In this document: positions 48,185 to 59,365 of the stretch, one piece after another | Layout: each line of letters starts with the position of its first letter | How positions within the stretch are numbered: the first letter of the stretch is position 1 | From: Carallia brachiata | Taxonomy: Eukaryota; Streptophyta; Magnoliopsida; Malpighiales; Rhizophoraceae | NCBI GenBank assembly: GCA_021464245.1 | Contig: JADCRB010000011.1 | Coordinates: 1,449,226-1,513,225 of the forward strand | DNA: 64,000 nt | Direction: 5' to 3' | The notes under the pieces: generated by a model | Told to the model about the DNA's origin: nothing | Database searches by the model: none | The model's input: the letters and a program-made list of their open reading frames with translations, nothing else | Made by a program: the position numbers and the translations under genes

Positions 48185-48825
48185 CGATCTGAGTGTAAGA
48201 GGAGGAGCATTGACCAAATTGATGAAGTTTGGACTGGAAAGAGCTATTTGGGCTTAATTGATTTTGATTTAATTAAGTTGTAGTTTTATTATTTATTTGG
48301 ACCAATTTTTTTTTTTATTTAAGCCCAATCTAGTTGATGGTAGGAATTAGTTTCAATTCTTATTTTTAATTAAATTAGGTTTTCCTTATAGAAGTAGAGC
48401 CTTTGTTTTTATAATCTTAGTAGCCTTTTTAGTCGTAGTAGGTTTAAAACTCGAGTAACTTGGGTTTGCCTTTAAATAAGCTTATTTGTCTTATTTTACA
48501 AACATATATGCAAACATGATGTTTTGATAGAATTGTTGTTCTTTGGGTTTTTTGAAGTCTTTTATGACTTACTAGGGTTTTCAACCTTGTAGCATCTAAA
48601 CCTAAACTTATCAAAGATCCCATTCCTCGTGGCATTCACCCCAAGTCTGATCACACTCCTCTTTCCTTTTCTAGGGTATGGTGACTATATCCTTCTGTTA
48701 TACTTTTGGTTCGCATCTCGATATTGACGTTGTGTCAAGGTTCTTTAAACCTGACTTGGCTTTCATTCGGTTGTGACTCCAGGCGCGCCTAGGTCTTCTG
48801 GTGTTATCTGCAGGGTTCGCGTTAA
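48185..48825 (+). repeat. 3' LTR of the non-autonomous element
   Basis: Direct-repeat partner of 45550-46241. Its end (GGTTCGCGTTA) differs from the 5' copy. Its boundary with the host LTR sequence is near 48825. Confidence 0.8.
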
Positions 48826-49380
48826 GAAAGAAGATGAATTTAACTTTAATCTACCTTAAATGTGTGTTAATTACTTTATTAAACACTAATTGCAACTTGA
48901 TTGCACTTAATTTAGGAATTTGGACTTAATTGAAATGATTTAAGCAAATGAGGACCTATTTGATAAGAGTAGAAAGTTGAGGGATTGAAAGTAAAGCTAG
49001 GAAGTGTGGGGTGAAAATAGGTAAATTTGATAAATTCCAAGAGTTGAGGGATTGAATTATTGAGGGATTAAATTTTAAATGAGTAAGTTTAGGTAGATAT
49101 GGACTAAATTAGTAAATATTTAAAAATGGGGGACTAAAATAGAAATTATGAGAAATAAAGGTAACATGTGGCCTAGTTTGAAGACTCTTGAACATTGAGG
49201 GACTAAAATGTAAATAATAAGAAATTTAAGTAAACGTGAGTCGTATTGATAAATATCAAACCTTTAGTGGTTAATATGCCAATAATGAAAAGCTAGACGA
49301 AATGAGTATTGATTCGATAGAAGTGGGCATTGAGAGACCGGAATGTAAATTATGATAAATCTTAAGGGCAAAAGTTGACA
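48826..49380 (+). mobile_element. Ty3/gypsy-type LTR, middle part
   Basis: A run of phrases such as GAGGGACTAAAATGTAAAT, the type of diverged sub-repeat found in long gypsy LTRs and also in 18780-19080. It continues the sequence interrupted at 45549. It is cut at 49380 by the LINE, with AAAAGTTGACA at 49370-49380 as the left TSD. Confidence 0.5.
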
Positions 49381-50999
49381 ACAACAGCATAACAATAACA
49401 AAGCCTTAATCCCAAATTTAATTAGGGTCGGCTGCATGAATCTATTCTGGCCATTTCGTTGTTATATATATTGTACCATATTTTGTCGTACCTGATACAA
49501 CGACTATACACACTTTACTACGTATTTGTAGCCAGAAAATAGTTTTGCATTCGGGGGCGCAATTTTTACAAAATAGAAGGGAAAAGGGCAAAATAGGAGG
49601 CGATGGGTGTTCAAAAAAGGAGATGGAAATTGTCAACAATGGTGATGGTAATTAATTTGATGAAAAATTTTCAACAATGGCAAACGATGGATGTTAAAAA
49701 TAGAAGGATGCAGTAATCTTCTTTTGTCCTAGTTATAAAATGTAATCATATAAATAGGGCCTTAGTTTGCAAGGAAAAGCGGGGGAGAATTAGGAAAAAA
49801 AAGGCAAGGTTGAGAGAGCTTATGCAGTTATAACAAGCTTATAACTAGTTTGAATTCTTAGTTATGCATAATAAAAAAAAAATGTTATTCATGTAATAAC
49901 AATGTAATCCACGTCTTTCTTATAAACTTATAGTATAGATAATAAAGTCACATTCTTACAAACCATAATTTCATTTTAAATATGACCTTATTTCATTATA
50001 TTTATTATTTTTAATACTAAAATGCTCTTAAGAGGTGCCACCAAGTGTGGGTGGGGTACTTTGCACCCTATGTGGTATCCTCTAACCGGTGCATTCTGTC
50101 TCCTCTAATGACTAACTGTCTAACTGTTAACTTTGTACTATAAATATTCACATATATATTACGAAAATTTCATAGTTTATATCACTGCAATTTATCTTCA
50201 CTGTTTGTATAGCTTATTTGTTTTGTTTATTTTATTTTACGGTAATTATGTGTGATTATTTATATCAAATTTTCTTATTATTTATGTAACTAACTTTAAA
50301 TATTTAGATACAACAATGATCTCAACCAATGGTAAAATCTTTTTATTTTGGGAAAATTATGATATTTAAATAGTTCCACTTAAAAGGCAATCTTTTGTTT
50401 TAAAAAAAAATAAACGAAAAAAATGGTTTTTTTGTGCGACGATTGTTTGATTTTATTTGGATACTGTTTCAATTAGTTTTTTTTGGACAACTTTGATTTT
50501 CAAATTCCCAAGCATTTGATCATTGATTTGAGCAACATAGAAGAGCTATTGAACTTGAATTTTTAAGTCTAAAGGTCATAAAAATGAATATTGTATCTTT
50601 GGTAGCGTTGGTTGAATCTTTAAGATCTTTTAGTTCATACAGTTTGGAATGTTCGTCGTCTAAAGTTAGTAGTCAATTAATTTATTATTTCAATATTCTA
50701 TTCAAGTAAAACAAATAGTGAAAAGAAAAAAAATCGTGGATGTCGGCAAACTGAGAGATAATTGGATGAAAGCTATTGATCTTTTGGTTTAAGAATAATG
50801 GATGAAAGCAATTGGAATTTTGGGGAGAATTTTTACTTCTTTTAAAAAATCCATTTAATTGAGGTATTTAAATGAGTTGTCAACTTGGATTGTTAATTTG
50901 ATAGTTGTAAAAAATATATCTTGCCTTTTTAGTTATGTTAATTAAGCCCAAAAGACTTTTTGTTTTTACAGATTCATAGGTTACAGTTCAAAGTTTATC

Positions 51000-51960
51000 A
51001 TATATTAACCAAAATACCAAGTATTTTTCAAAACAATCTTTTTTAAATCTTTTCGATAATACGAGTCATTGTAAAAATCATCCATATGTCTTTTTTTAAA
51101 AATTTTTTTTAAAAAAACCAATTTTTTTTGGTGCAATGGATTACCATTAAAATTATCTAAATATTTTTCAAAATCACCTTTCAAAATTTTGGTGTTATTG
51201 ATCACCGTATAAATCATTACAATATTTTGAAAAATCAAATTTTCAAAACTTCAGTGCAAAAGATTACTAAAATCATCTGAGTCTTGTCAAAAAATTTCCC
51301 AAGTGAATCTTTTGGGTGCTAAGCATCACCAAAAAATCATCCAATCATGTCAAAATTTAATTTTTCATTTATTCACGTGAAATTTTATTTTTTATTCTCG
51401 ATCACGTCAAAAATTTAATTTCTTATTTTTAGTTCATGTCAAAATTTAATTTTTTTATCTGGGCACATCAAATTTTAATTTTTATATTCTAGTCATGTCA
51501 AAAATTTAATTTTTTCATCATTTGGTCATGTCAAAAGTTTTCCAAATTAATCTTTTCCGTGTAAAGGATTACCACAAAATCATCCAGTTATGTCAAAAAT
51601 TTTTTTTTTATCTAGTCACATTAAATTTTATTTTTTATTTCTTGTCACGCCAAAAATTTAATTTCTTATCCTCTAGTCATGTCAAAATTTAATTTTTCAT
51701 CCATTCATGTCAAATTTTAATTTTTATATTCTTGTCACGTCAAAAATTTAATATTTTCATCATCCAATAATATAAAAAATTTTCAAAAATAATATTTTCG
51801 ATATTTAGGATCACTGCAAAATTATTTGAGTCATATTCAAAAATTTCAAAATTTCTTCGATGCTACAAATCGTCATAAAAATCATCCAAACATTTTCATA
51901 AATGACTTTGTCAAAATCTTGGTGCGTAGGATCATTGGAAAAAGCATCTAAACATTAAAA
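51000..51960. repeat. Nested minisatellite (about 37 bp units, ~245 bp higher-order)
   Basis: The phrase CATGTCAAAATTTAATTTTT recurs with variants every 35-45 bases between 51340 and 51770. A longer block starting with AATCTTTT...AAATCATCCA appears at about 51305 and again at 51549. Looser versions (GGATTACC.TTAAAATCATC) extend to both sides. Confidence 0.75.
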
Positions 51961-52399
51961 AAAAAAGGATCCAAAAATTTTCTTTTATTAATTGTTCTCA
52001 TTTTTCAATTGTAAAAATTTGTTTAACATAAATTAATAAGTAGCTCATTTTTTCATTCAATTTCGTTAAATAAAAATTCTTAAGCTCTTGTGTGTGCGTG
52101 CATGTATGTGGTAGATAATTTATATGTCATATAAAGATAAACAAATAAAATTAAGTAGGAAGTAGCATGAACATGAAATCAGGTGAACTGTGGTACCGTC
52201 ACATGTGACGGGCTTCTAGGCTTTTTCGTCAGGTGTAATCGTACTCCCTAACCCCGATTAATACTGGTAAAGCAGACTGAGTCTCATTGGTTCTCGAAAA
52301 AGGTGATTTTCTAAATTAGTGGGTCATGGTGTTCAAATCGCACCATAAATGGTTGATAGTAGCTCATAGTCATTTTTTAAAAGGTCATTTTCGGAGCCT

Positions 52400-53448
52400 A
52401 GCGACGACCGATTCCTTGTTTGCTGCGCCTTCGCTTCAAGGGCACATCGCAACAATATAGTAAGTCTTTTGTAAGACCTAGTTGTTCAAAATCTTTTCTA
52501 ACTACTAATTTCTAAGTCAACTTATATCTACCTCTTCTTCTCCTCACTCTATCTACTTAAGTCAGGTCGCCCTTCTTAAGATGAGCACTTGCTGGTGTAC
52601 ATTTGACATGTCCAAAGCAACACATATGCCACTCCCTTAATTTCTCAATGATGGGTGCGCCACCTACATTTTATGAATATTCTCATTCCTAATTTGATCG
52701 TTTTTAGAGTGCTCACTCATCAATCTAAGCATCCTTATCTCTATGACGCTCATTTTCTGTGCATATTGATGTTTCATCGCCCAATACTCGCTACCATAAG
52801 GCATTGCTAGACACAATGCTGTGCAATAGAATTTACCCTTCAACTTAAGGGGAATTTAGCAATCACACAAAACCTCAGTCACAGATCTCTATTTCATTCA
52901 TCCTGCCTTCATTTGTGAAGCACATCCTCTTCTTTGTTGCCATCCTTCCAAATAATAAAACCTGAACAACAAAATTGGTCCCAACTAGGATCATTCATCC
53001 AATCTAGCCTAATGGTTTCCTCTACTACACTCATAACATTGCTGAAGTTGAAATGCATATACGCGATTTTCGTAAGACTCAACCTAAAACCCTTAGATTC
53101 TAAAGTGCCCATCCAAATTTCTAGCTTGTGGTTTAACCCTTCTCCCGTCTCATCTATAAGGATAATATTATCTGTAAATAACATACAACATAGTATATCA
53201 TGCTGAATATCACTTGTTAAGACATCTATGACCAACACAAATAGAAATGGACTTGGAGCTGACCCTTGATGTAGGCCAACTATGATGGGAAAGTTTGCAG
53301 ATTCACCTCCGTCTATCCTCGTTCGAGTCATAGGTACATGTCTTTCACTAAGTTAATAAATAGTGTGAGGACCTTCTTCCTGCTCATTGCTACCACATCT
53401 TTTACCTAGGGACTCGGTCATAGTTTTTCTCTAAATCAACCATGGGAA
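52400..53448 (-). pseudogene. RTE-type LINE reverse transcriptase fragment
   Basis: The longest open part, 53331-52909, reads through the RT motifs: FPIIVGLHQGSAPSPFLFVL, then CMLFTDNIIL, then LESKGFRLSLTKIAYM. Upstream on the minus strand, MVDLEKNYDRVPR (near 53440) is the preceding motif with stops after it. Downstream, YGSEYWAMKHQYAQKMSV and RMLRLMSEH (52780-52700) are the usual RTE C-terminal block in other frames. The catalytic FADD is FTDN here, so the second Asp is lost. Stops and frameshifts are numerous, and the protein cannot be active. Confidence 0.85.
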
Positions 53449-53459
53449 AAAAGTTGACA

Positions 53460-54419
53460 ATTTGGTAAAATTGAGAATAGGCTATTCATTGTGAATTCTG
53501 AAAAGTTCGGGATACGAAAATAATTGATGAATTATGACTATCTGCCTTATAAGGCAAGTTATGATTAATTGATGTAGGGGGACGTCTGGATAAAAAGTGG
53601 GAGGAAATGGAAAAGTTAGGTCAAAAGAAAAAGGAATGGAAGTCAAACGATTACCGTAGATTTTTATGTGATTATGTGTTTTTACATTTTATGTATACTT
53701 GATTAAGTATGAGCACGCATACATGCCAAGCATTTGTATTAGTAGTAACATTATGTAAAAAAATAAAAGAAAAATGATTTTGACCATGAAAATATCTTTA
53801 CCAGGACTTGGCATGTGATATGGTGCCTTAGAAATTATTATTACTAGCCCACTGGTAGCAAATGTAAGATTTTTATGCAACTGAGGTACGTTTGGCTCCA
53901 GTGTGGCATGTGATGCAAGATTTTGGTACCACTAGGTAAGATCAAATGGCCTTTGTGATTAAACACAATGTGAACGGATGACAGCATCCACGTACCTTGA
54001 TCCAAGAGTTGACTCTCGCCTATGAAAGTGAATTTTATTCATGAGAAATAAAGGAAGATCTTTCTTAAAAATTATGTTAAGAACAAATCAAGATATGCAC
54101 AAGAATGATAAAGGAAGAAAGGAGATAGCTTGAGAGAAGAGCTCCTATAAAAAAAACATAAGAAAAGGGAAAAGACAAAAGAAAATGAATGTTATCTCTA
54201 TGCATTACGTGATATGGCATGACATGAGCATTTTACTATGTTCATGACATTATTCATTGAGTATTATTGTACTTACCGACTCTATGATGATAAGCAATGG
54301 ATCTGATAGTTTCCATATTGCACCAAAGCCGGGGAATTTCTGATCATAGTACTTGACACTAAGACTGATGTTGTACCCCTATTTTGTCCAGCCTAATTAA
54401 AAGGCCACATTCTATTTGG
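53460..54419 (+). mobile_element. Ty3/gypsy-type LTR, last part (truncated)
   Basis: It matches 21440-22200 of the solo LTR in order (ACTTGGCATGTGATA, GGTTTGGCTC.AGTGT, CATTCATTGAGTATTAT, GATGA.AAG..ATGGAT). Similarity stops near 54350, before the LTR end, so the 3' part has been lost or replaced. Confidence 0.55.
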
Positions 54420-54427
54420 GCTTAGTT

Positions 54428-55172
54428 TAGGGCTGCAAATGAACTGAGCCAAGCTGAGTTCAAAGGTGTTTGGGCTCGGCTCATTACAAAAATATGTAGG
54501 CTTCGAGCTCTATCTGAGCTTTAAGAACTTAGGCTTGAGCTTAGCTCGAAAAAAATATTTCAAAGCTCAAGCTCGGCTCAGAATTTTCAAATACCATAAC
54601 TTTCAAGCCATTATCTAAGCCCAAAAAGTGCCATAAAATTAGCTTACTTAGGCTTTCTGATAAGTCGAATCAAACAAGGGTGGGGGCAACTCTATTTATA
54701 ATTGTCCACCCCTTCCTTCCTTTGTTCCACTTTTGATGTGGGATTGAACAAAAGGAGTCAAGTGGAACAAAATAATAGAGAGCAAGGCTATTCCACATCA
54801 AAAGTCCCACACCGAAAGTAGAACAAAAGGAGGAGGGGGTGGACAATTATAAATAGAGCACTCTTGCTCCTTTGCTCATTGTGTGTGTGTTCTTTTGCTC
54901 ATGCTTGAGGCTTTCATTTTAACTTTGATTGTCAATATTTAAGTCTAAATTTTTTTATTTAGCTATATGAGCTCTAACAAGCTTGCTAACAAGTTGTTCA
55001 TGAGCTTTAATGAGCTGAGCTTACGGTTGTTCAAGCTTGGCTTGTTTGTAAAACGAGCTTTAAAATCAAGTTCGAGCCTGACTCATTTGGTTAATGAACG
55101 AGCTCGAGCTGAGCATTTATCGAGTCGAGCCACCGAGTTTTTAACGAACGTATCGGCTCGTTTGTAACCCTA
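54428..55172. mobile_element. Non-autonomous hAT-like element with internal hairpin (745 bp)
   Basis: The ends TAGGGCTGCAAATGA and (reverse of the right end) TAGGGTTACAAACGAGCC are inverted copies. The flanks GCTTAGTT (54420-54427) and TCTTAGTT (55173-55180) are an 8 bp TSD with one difference. Subterminal GAGCTCGAGCT-type repeats fill both sides. Inside, 54691-54746 and 54800-54858 form a second inverted repeat (CTCTATTTATAATTGTCCAC), perhaps an older nested element. Confidence 0.85.
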
Positions 55173-55180
55173 TCTTAGTT

Positions 55181-55768
55181 GAATTATAGTTCAATGTCGT
55201 TTAAGTTAATTAGTTAGCATAGTAGTTGCAGATGAATTTGGGCTTAATTGAATCGTGGAAAGTTAATTACGTTTTGATTTAGGGTTGTTTGAATCGCAGT
55301 TTAATTGCATTTAAATTGCGGTTGAATGTTATTTCGATTTGTACACATATTTGCATATTGTTCATATTTAGATGTGAAAAGAGAAAAAAAGAAAAAAGAA
55401 GAAAAAGAAAAAAAGAAAAGAAAAACAGAGAATGGAAAAAAAAAAGAGAAAAAAATAAATAACCTTTAATTAGAAGCCCATTTACAGCCTAATCACAAAA
55501 TCTTGAAGTCCAATGATGAATGGTAAGAGACAGTGATTTTGCAAGAGCTTAAAGCCCTACACATTTTTTAAAGGGCTTGGGGCCCATTGCACAAGGCAAC
55601 AAGGCAGCCTACTGAAGAACTAGCCCATGATAGTGAAGGGAAGAGATAATAGGCCCATGTAGCGAGCCCAACTCTTCAGACCCAGTCCAAGCCAACAAGC
55701 CTAGCAGCCCAATATATCAACTCAACAAGCCTTCTTTTGAATCCACTTTTCAAGGCCCAATAGTAGTT
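55181..55768. other. Intergenic, including an A/G-rich run
   Basis: 55376-55460 is almost only A and G (AAAAAGAAAAAAG type). The remainder, with many GCCCA/GGCCC phrases, has no gene. Confidence 0.5.
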
Positions 55769-56075
55769 CTAGTAGCCCTTTTTCTCCAAACTGAAGGTAG
55801 CATTAGTTGCCTCTTGCGATTTTGCAAGGGTAGTAGCATGTAAAATTTTTTTTGACATAAACATCTTAACATGATTGTATACCTCTTCCTTTAAACCATT
55901 TAAAAAAAAGTTAACAAGGTATTCCTTTGAGTAATTAATTTTTATTATAGAAGCAATTAAATCAATTTTGATAATCAACTACATAAGCATTCTATTTGAG
56001 AGATAAAATGGTCGTTATAGGATCATCAAATGCAATAACTCCAAAGCTGAGTAAAATAGCTTGCATATATCCTAC
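55769..56075 (-). pseudogene. Ty3/gypsy Gag fragment
   Basis: The open part 55978-55769 reads FFLNGLKEEVYNHVKMF followed by LHATTLAKSQEA, which is the conserved pattern of the gypsy Gag domain (F..GLK.E....V..F.P..L..A..LA). Just upstream on the same strand another frame reads FDDPITTIL, the preceding part of the domain. No protease or pol follows. It is an isolated fragment. Confidence 0.7.
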
Positions 56076-56295
56076 CATACTAGTAATTCACCATTAGGTC
56101 TTTTACCAACTATATTCATATGTCATTGTAATGCCACATCATCTAGATGGTTGGTCATTACCTTGACCTTAGTTTCCTTTAATATACCATCTAACTTATA
56201 AGAATGTTTGCTCTAGTATACCTAACCTTCAATTTCGCTCCAACAAAATTTGGAAAATCTAACTCAAATTGCCTCTTAAAGAATAAGAATTTCAA

Positions 56296-56471
56296 CCAAT
56301 AATAAATTGGTGTAATAGTCAAGCACTCTAAGCGAATGTCTTGGCCAACGAAGTCAAGGGTTCGAAACCTAGCGAAGGCCCTTGTTGGGAGGGGAGTTCT
56401 TACCTCCATATCCTATTAGGAGTGGTTGTCCACTTTGGCCACCATTTTTAACAGACCATAAAAAAAAAAAA
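56296..56471 (+). mobile_element. tRNA-derived SINE
   Basis: GGTGTAATAGTCAAGC at 56309 resembles an A box, and AGGGTTCGAAACCT at 56359-56372 is a near-perfect B box. A ~100 bp tRNA-unrelated body ends in an A-run (56458-56471). GAATTT near each end (56286-56293, 56472-56478) may be what is left of the TSD. It would be transcribed by Pol III. Confidence 0.75.
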
Positions 56472-56479
56472 GGAATTTA

Positions 56480-58540
56480 TAGTTAATTCTACACATCACA
56501 GCTAACCAAAATTGAGCTATCAATATCGAAATCATCTAAAGTCGGAGCCTAAAACTAATAAAAAAATATTGAGTCCTATCCTCACTACACCCAAAATCAA
56601 GACTAATAGAGTTTTATTAGATCTTGCAACCCTTGAAATCGTTCAAAATTCAATAAAATCAAGATAAAAATAGGTAATCGTATTAAAACATATTGAAGTT
56701 TGAGAGAAAATTAAGAGACAAATGAAAAACTAAAGAGAGTAATGGCAACCCTAATAGAAAAGATCTAAAGGTCTAGGGCTGCCCGATAAGAGAAGCATTT
56801 ACACTTATCCTTTAATAACGTCATTTTGCAAGGCATAGGGATTGAGCTTTGGCCTCCCTTGTTAGTCTTTTCTCTCAAACCTGATTTTCTTCTTTTGGCC
56901 AGGTAGGTCTATAACTTACAATCCCTTAAATCCCATTTTGCCATGCCTAAATTCCATTCAATGTTTTCTTTTTCCAATTTTTTTTTTCTAAAACTGCAAA
57001 TATTTCTAAAATATAATTTCATCCTCGTATTAGATAAAAAAATGAAAAGTAACTAAAAGTTTTTCGTTTCCATAATTTCAAATTCCTATATAATGTGAAA
57101 ATTCCTTTCCTATGAAAACCTAAGAGTTAAAAATTCCAAAAGTCCCAAAAATATTCAAGCATACACATCTTCCCCACAAATAATTTCATTCTCAAGAATA
57201 TTTTAATAGAAAGATTTAAAATTTGCATTTAAAATTATATATATATATAAAACAGAAAAGAGGTGCATCATAGGTATATTAGTCATTACACTTGTGAATC
57301 GAAGCTAAAGGTCATCTATTGACATCCTTATTCAACCTCCCCATAGGAGGATCTAGCCTACATGAGTCTTTCCCATGCCCAGTCTTAGTGTAAGTGACTC
57401 TTAAACCCACTTTTGTTTAATATTAGTGAAATTTATTAGGTGGGATAAAAGTGGAATCAACTGATAAACTGTTGGAGTCATTGAATAAAATCATGTAACT
57501 ATTTGTTATAACCTTTGATGCTACTAATCATTACTCAATTCATTTACTATCCATTTATTGTTTTTTTGCCGTATGTGAGCAATTCGTTATTTATTGAAAA
57601 AAAAAATTGTTTGATTTATATGTGGACAGATGAAATCACAAAAGATTTATTGATACTTTTATTTTTTTTGTTCATCTTTGTTTTGTAATCCTATCATCGA
57701 AAAAATTTAAAAAAAAAATTTTTTTGATCAGCTAGTTTTGAAGGCACGTGCATGTGTCCTTTTTATCCTGTTTAAACATCAGTCAATTAATTTTTCCCTC
57801 TATTATGTCTCGTAAGAAACAAAAATGGTAGCCTATGTGAGCAACGCAGTCTATGACTTGTTTGTTTGGTTCACAAAAATCATAAATAAATCAACACTCC
57901 TAACACGTGCACTATGTATTTCCCTCTCTTTGGATCTCTCTCTCTCTCTCCCTCTCGACACATGCCTTCATATCACTTTTGAGGCTTGCGGGGTTCAGTT
58001 CTCTCTCTCTCTCTCTCGTGCTCTCTCTCGTTGGCTCTTGGATACTATCTGTTAATTATATATCCATGCTATTTATGTTCTATATAGCTATGCTCCCTCA
58101 ACCTTTCTTGATCTCGAGATCTCTGTTTTTTTTAATCCCATAAAATGGGATGTAATGTTTTATCTGAGATTTTCATTATATATTTTCAGGTTAAAATTCT
58201 TAATGGGTGAATCTTGGATTTGACTATTTATTTTGTTGAACGAACTGATTGCATTTGGTCATGTCATCTTTACGATACTGGAATTTAACATTGTATTTGC
58301 ATTGACTAAGACTAGGAGGAATGACCCTCCATTTCTATTGATTTTGATTTTAAGCGGCTATTTTTTTTTTTATTTTGCTTATTGGGAGGCTCATTAGTGC
58401 ATGATGCAATGTGACAGCTCTACTCTTCATTGATCTCTCTTTCTATAAATCTCACCATCTCTTTTCCTAGGATTTAAATTCCACTTCGTCCGTTGTTGGG
58501 ATTTGAATCCAACAATATTAAAATAAAATTTTGAACTTTA
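56480..58540. other. Intergenic DNA upstream of the V-ATPase G pseudogene
   Basis: No intact gene. 57920-58035 is rich in CT repeats, as in plant 5' UTRs, and may be the 5' UTR exon of the subunit G pseudogene, whose functional relatives commonly have an intron before the start codon. ORFs here (57825-58055, 57907-58143) are CT-repeat translations. Confidence 0.35.
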
Positions 58541-58884
58541 ACTATTAAAGTGTCCCTAAGGGACATTAAGCGGGTATTTCTTTACTTTAGTTTGTCTACA
58601 ATTTTTTAATGTCTTCCATCGTTGGGGTTTTAATTTTAAAATTTTTATTAATTTACCCGTGTATGTAATAGACTTCCTGCTACCATTATAAATTAAGCTA
58701 CTATTTTTTTTATTTAACTATTAGAGTGTCCCTAATGGACATTAAGTGGGCATTTCTTTACTTTAGTTTGTCTACAATTTTTTAATGTCTTCCATGTTGG
58801 GGTTTTTGATTTTAAAATTTTGTTTATTTACCTGTGTATGCAACAAACTTCCTGCTACCATTATAAATTAAGCTACTATTTTCC
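58541..58884. repeat. Tandem duplication, two ~178 bp units
   Basis: 58541-58717 and 58718-58884 share long blocks (TTTCTTTACTTTAGTTTGTC, CTTCCTGCTACCATTATAAA) with about 10 percent difference. Each unit starts with GTGTCCCTAA(G/T)GGACATTAA, a short hairpin. Confidence 0.85.
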
Positions 58885-59365
58885 CGTGTATATAATAAAT
58901 TTCTTTTATACAATTACTCGGTTCTTTAGTATGCCATTCCTTTGTGTTGTTGGTTGTATTTCATTAAATGTTCTATTATATGATCATAAGCAAATATAGG
59001 CTTTTTCTTTTTACAATTTTTTTAAAAATTTTTTGGGGAAAAAGAATATTTCTCTTGTCTTTTTGGTTTGTGGGGATCTCTATTTCATTCAATTCAAAAA
59101 TTAGACGTGCATTAATTTTATGTTCAGTGGTACAGCATAGGACACCTCACCATTTCGTTGACCACCTTACAACCCACGTTTTTTCATTAATGGACTCTAT
59201 GTTCCAAACTATGTGTTTTACTATTGCAATACATCCGTGATTGGCAAACAAGCCAGTAACCATTTACAGGAAGAGGCAACTTTTTTCCTGTTTGAAAATT
59301 AAAAATATTAATTCCATGTGAACTACAACTTACGTTTCATTCTGGCATTGAAGAATCCAGGAAGT

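Larger units (their letters stand above)
45550..48825 (+). mobile_element. Non-autonomous LTR retrotransposon with two LTRs and iMet primer-binding site
   Basis: Two direct repeats, about 45550-46241 and 48185-48825, match along their length (shared blocks ATTGACCAAATTGATGAAG, GTTGATGGTAGGAATTAG, CATCTAAACCTAAACTTATC). The first ends ...GCATCA, and two bases later comes TGGTATCAGAGC (46244-46255), the initiator-Met tRNA primer-binding site. The ~1.9 kb interior holds only gag-like remnants and no protease, reverse transcriptase or integrase, so it must have moved in trans (LARD-like). The LTRs differ at many sites, so the insertion is not recent. I could not confirm a TSD or polypurine tract. 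Confidence 0.85.
49381..53448 (-). mobile_element. RTE-type LINE, 5'-truncated, minus strand, itself interrupted
   Basis: AAAAGTTGACA flanks it (49370-49380 and 53449-53459), an 11 bp TSD. The left end ACAACAGCATAACAATAACA is the reverse of the (TTG)n-like 3' tail of plant RTE LINEs, followed by the family phrase AAGCCTTAATCCCAAATTTA. The right part (52400-53448) encodes reverse transcriptase. Between about 49520 and 52190 the sequence does not look like RTE and includes a minisatellite; it is probably a later insertion. Its ends were not resolved. Confidence 0.75.

Noticed and set aside
51300..51780. CRISPR-like alternation of short repeats and spacers
   Set aside because: The units are diverged and the spacers are repeats as well. 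This is plant nuclear DNA and a minisatellite explains it.
56309..56380. Possible functional tRNA gene
   Set aside because: A and B boxes are present but there is no cloverleaf, and the unit continues into a SINE body with a poly(A) tail.
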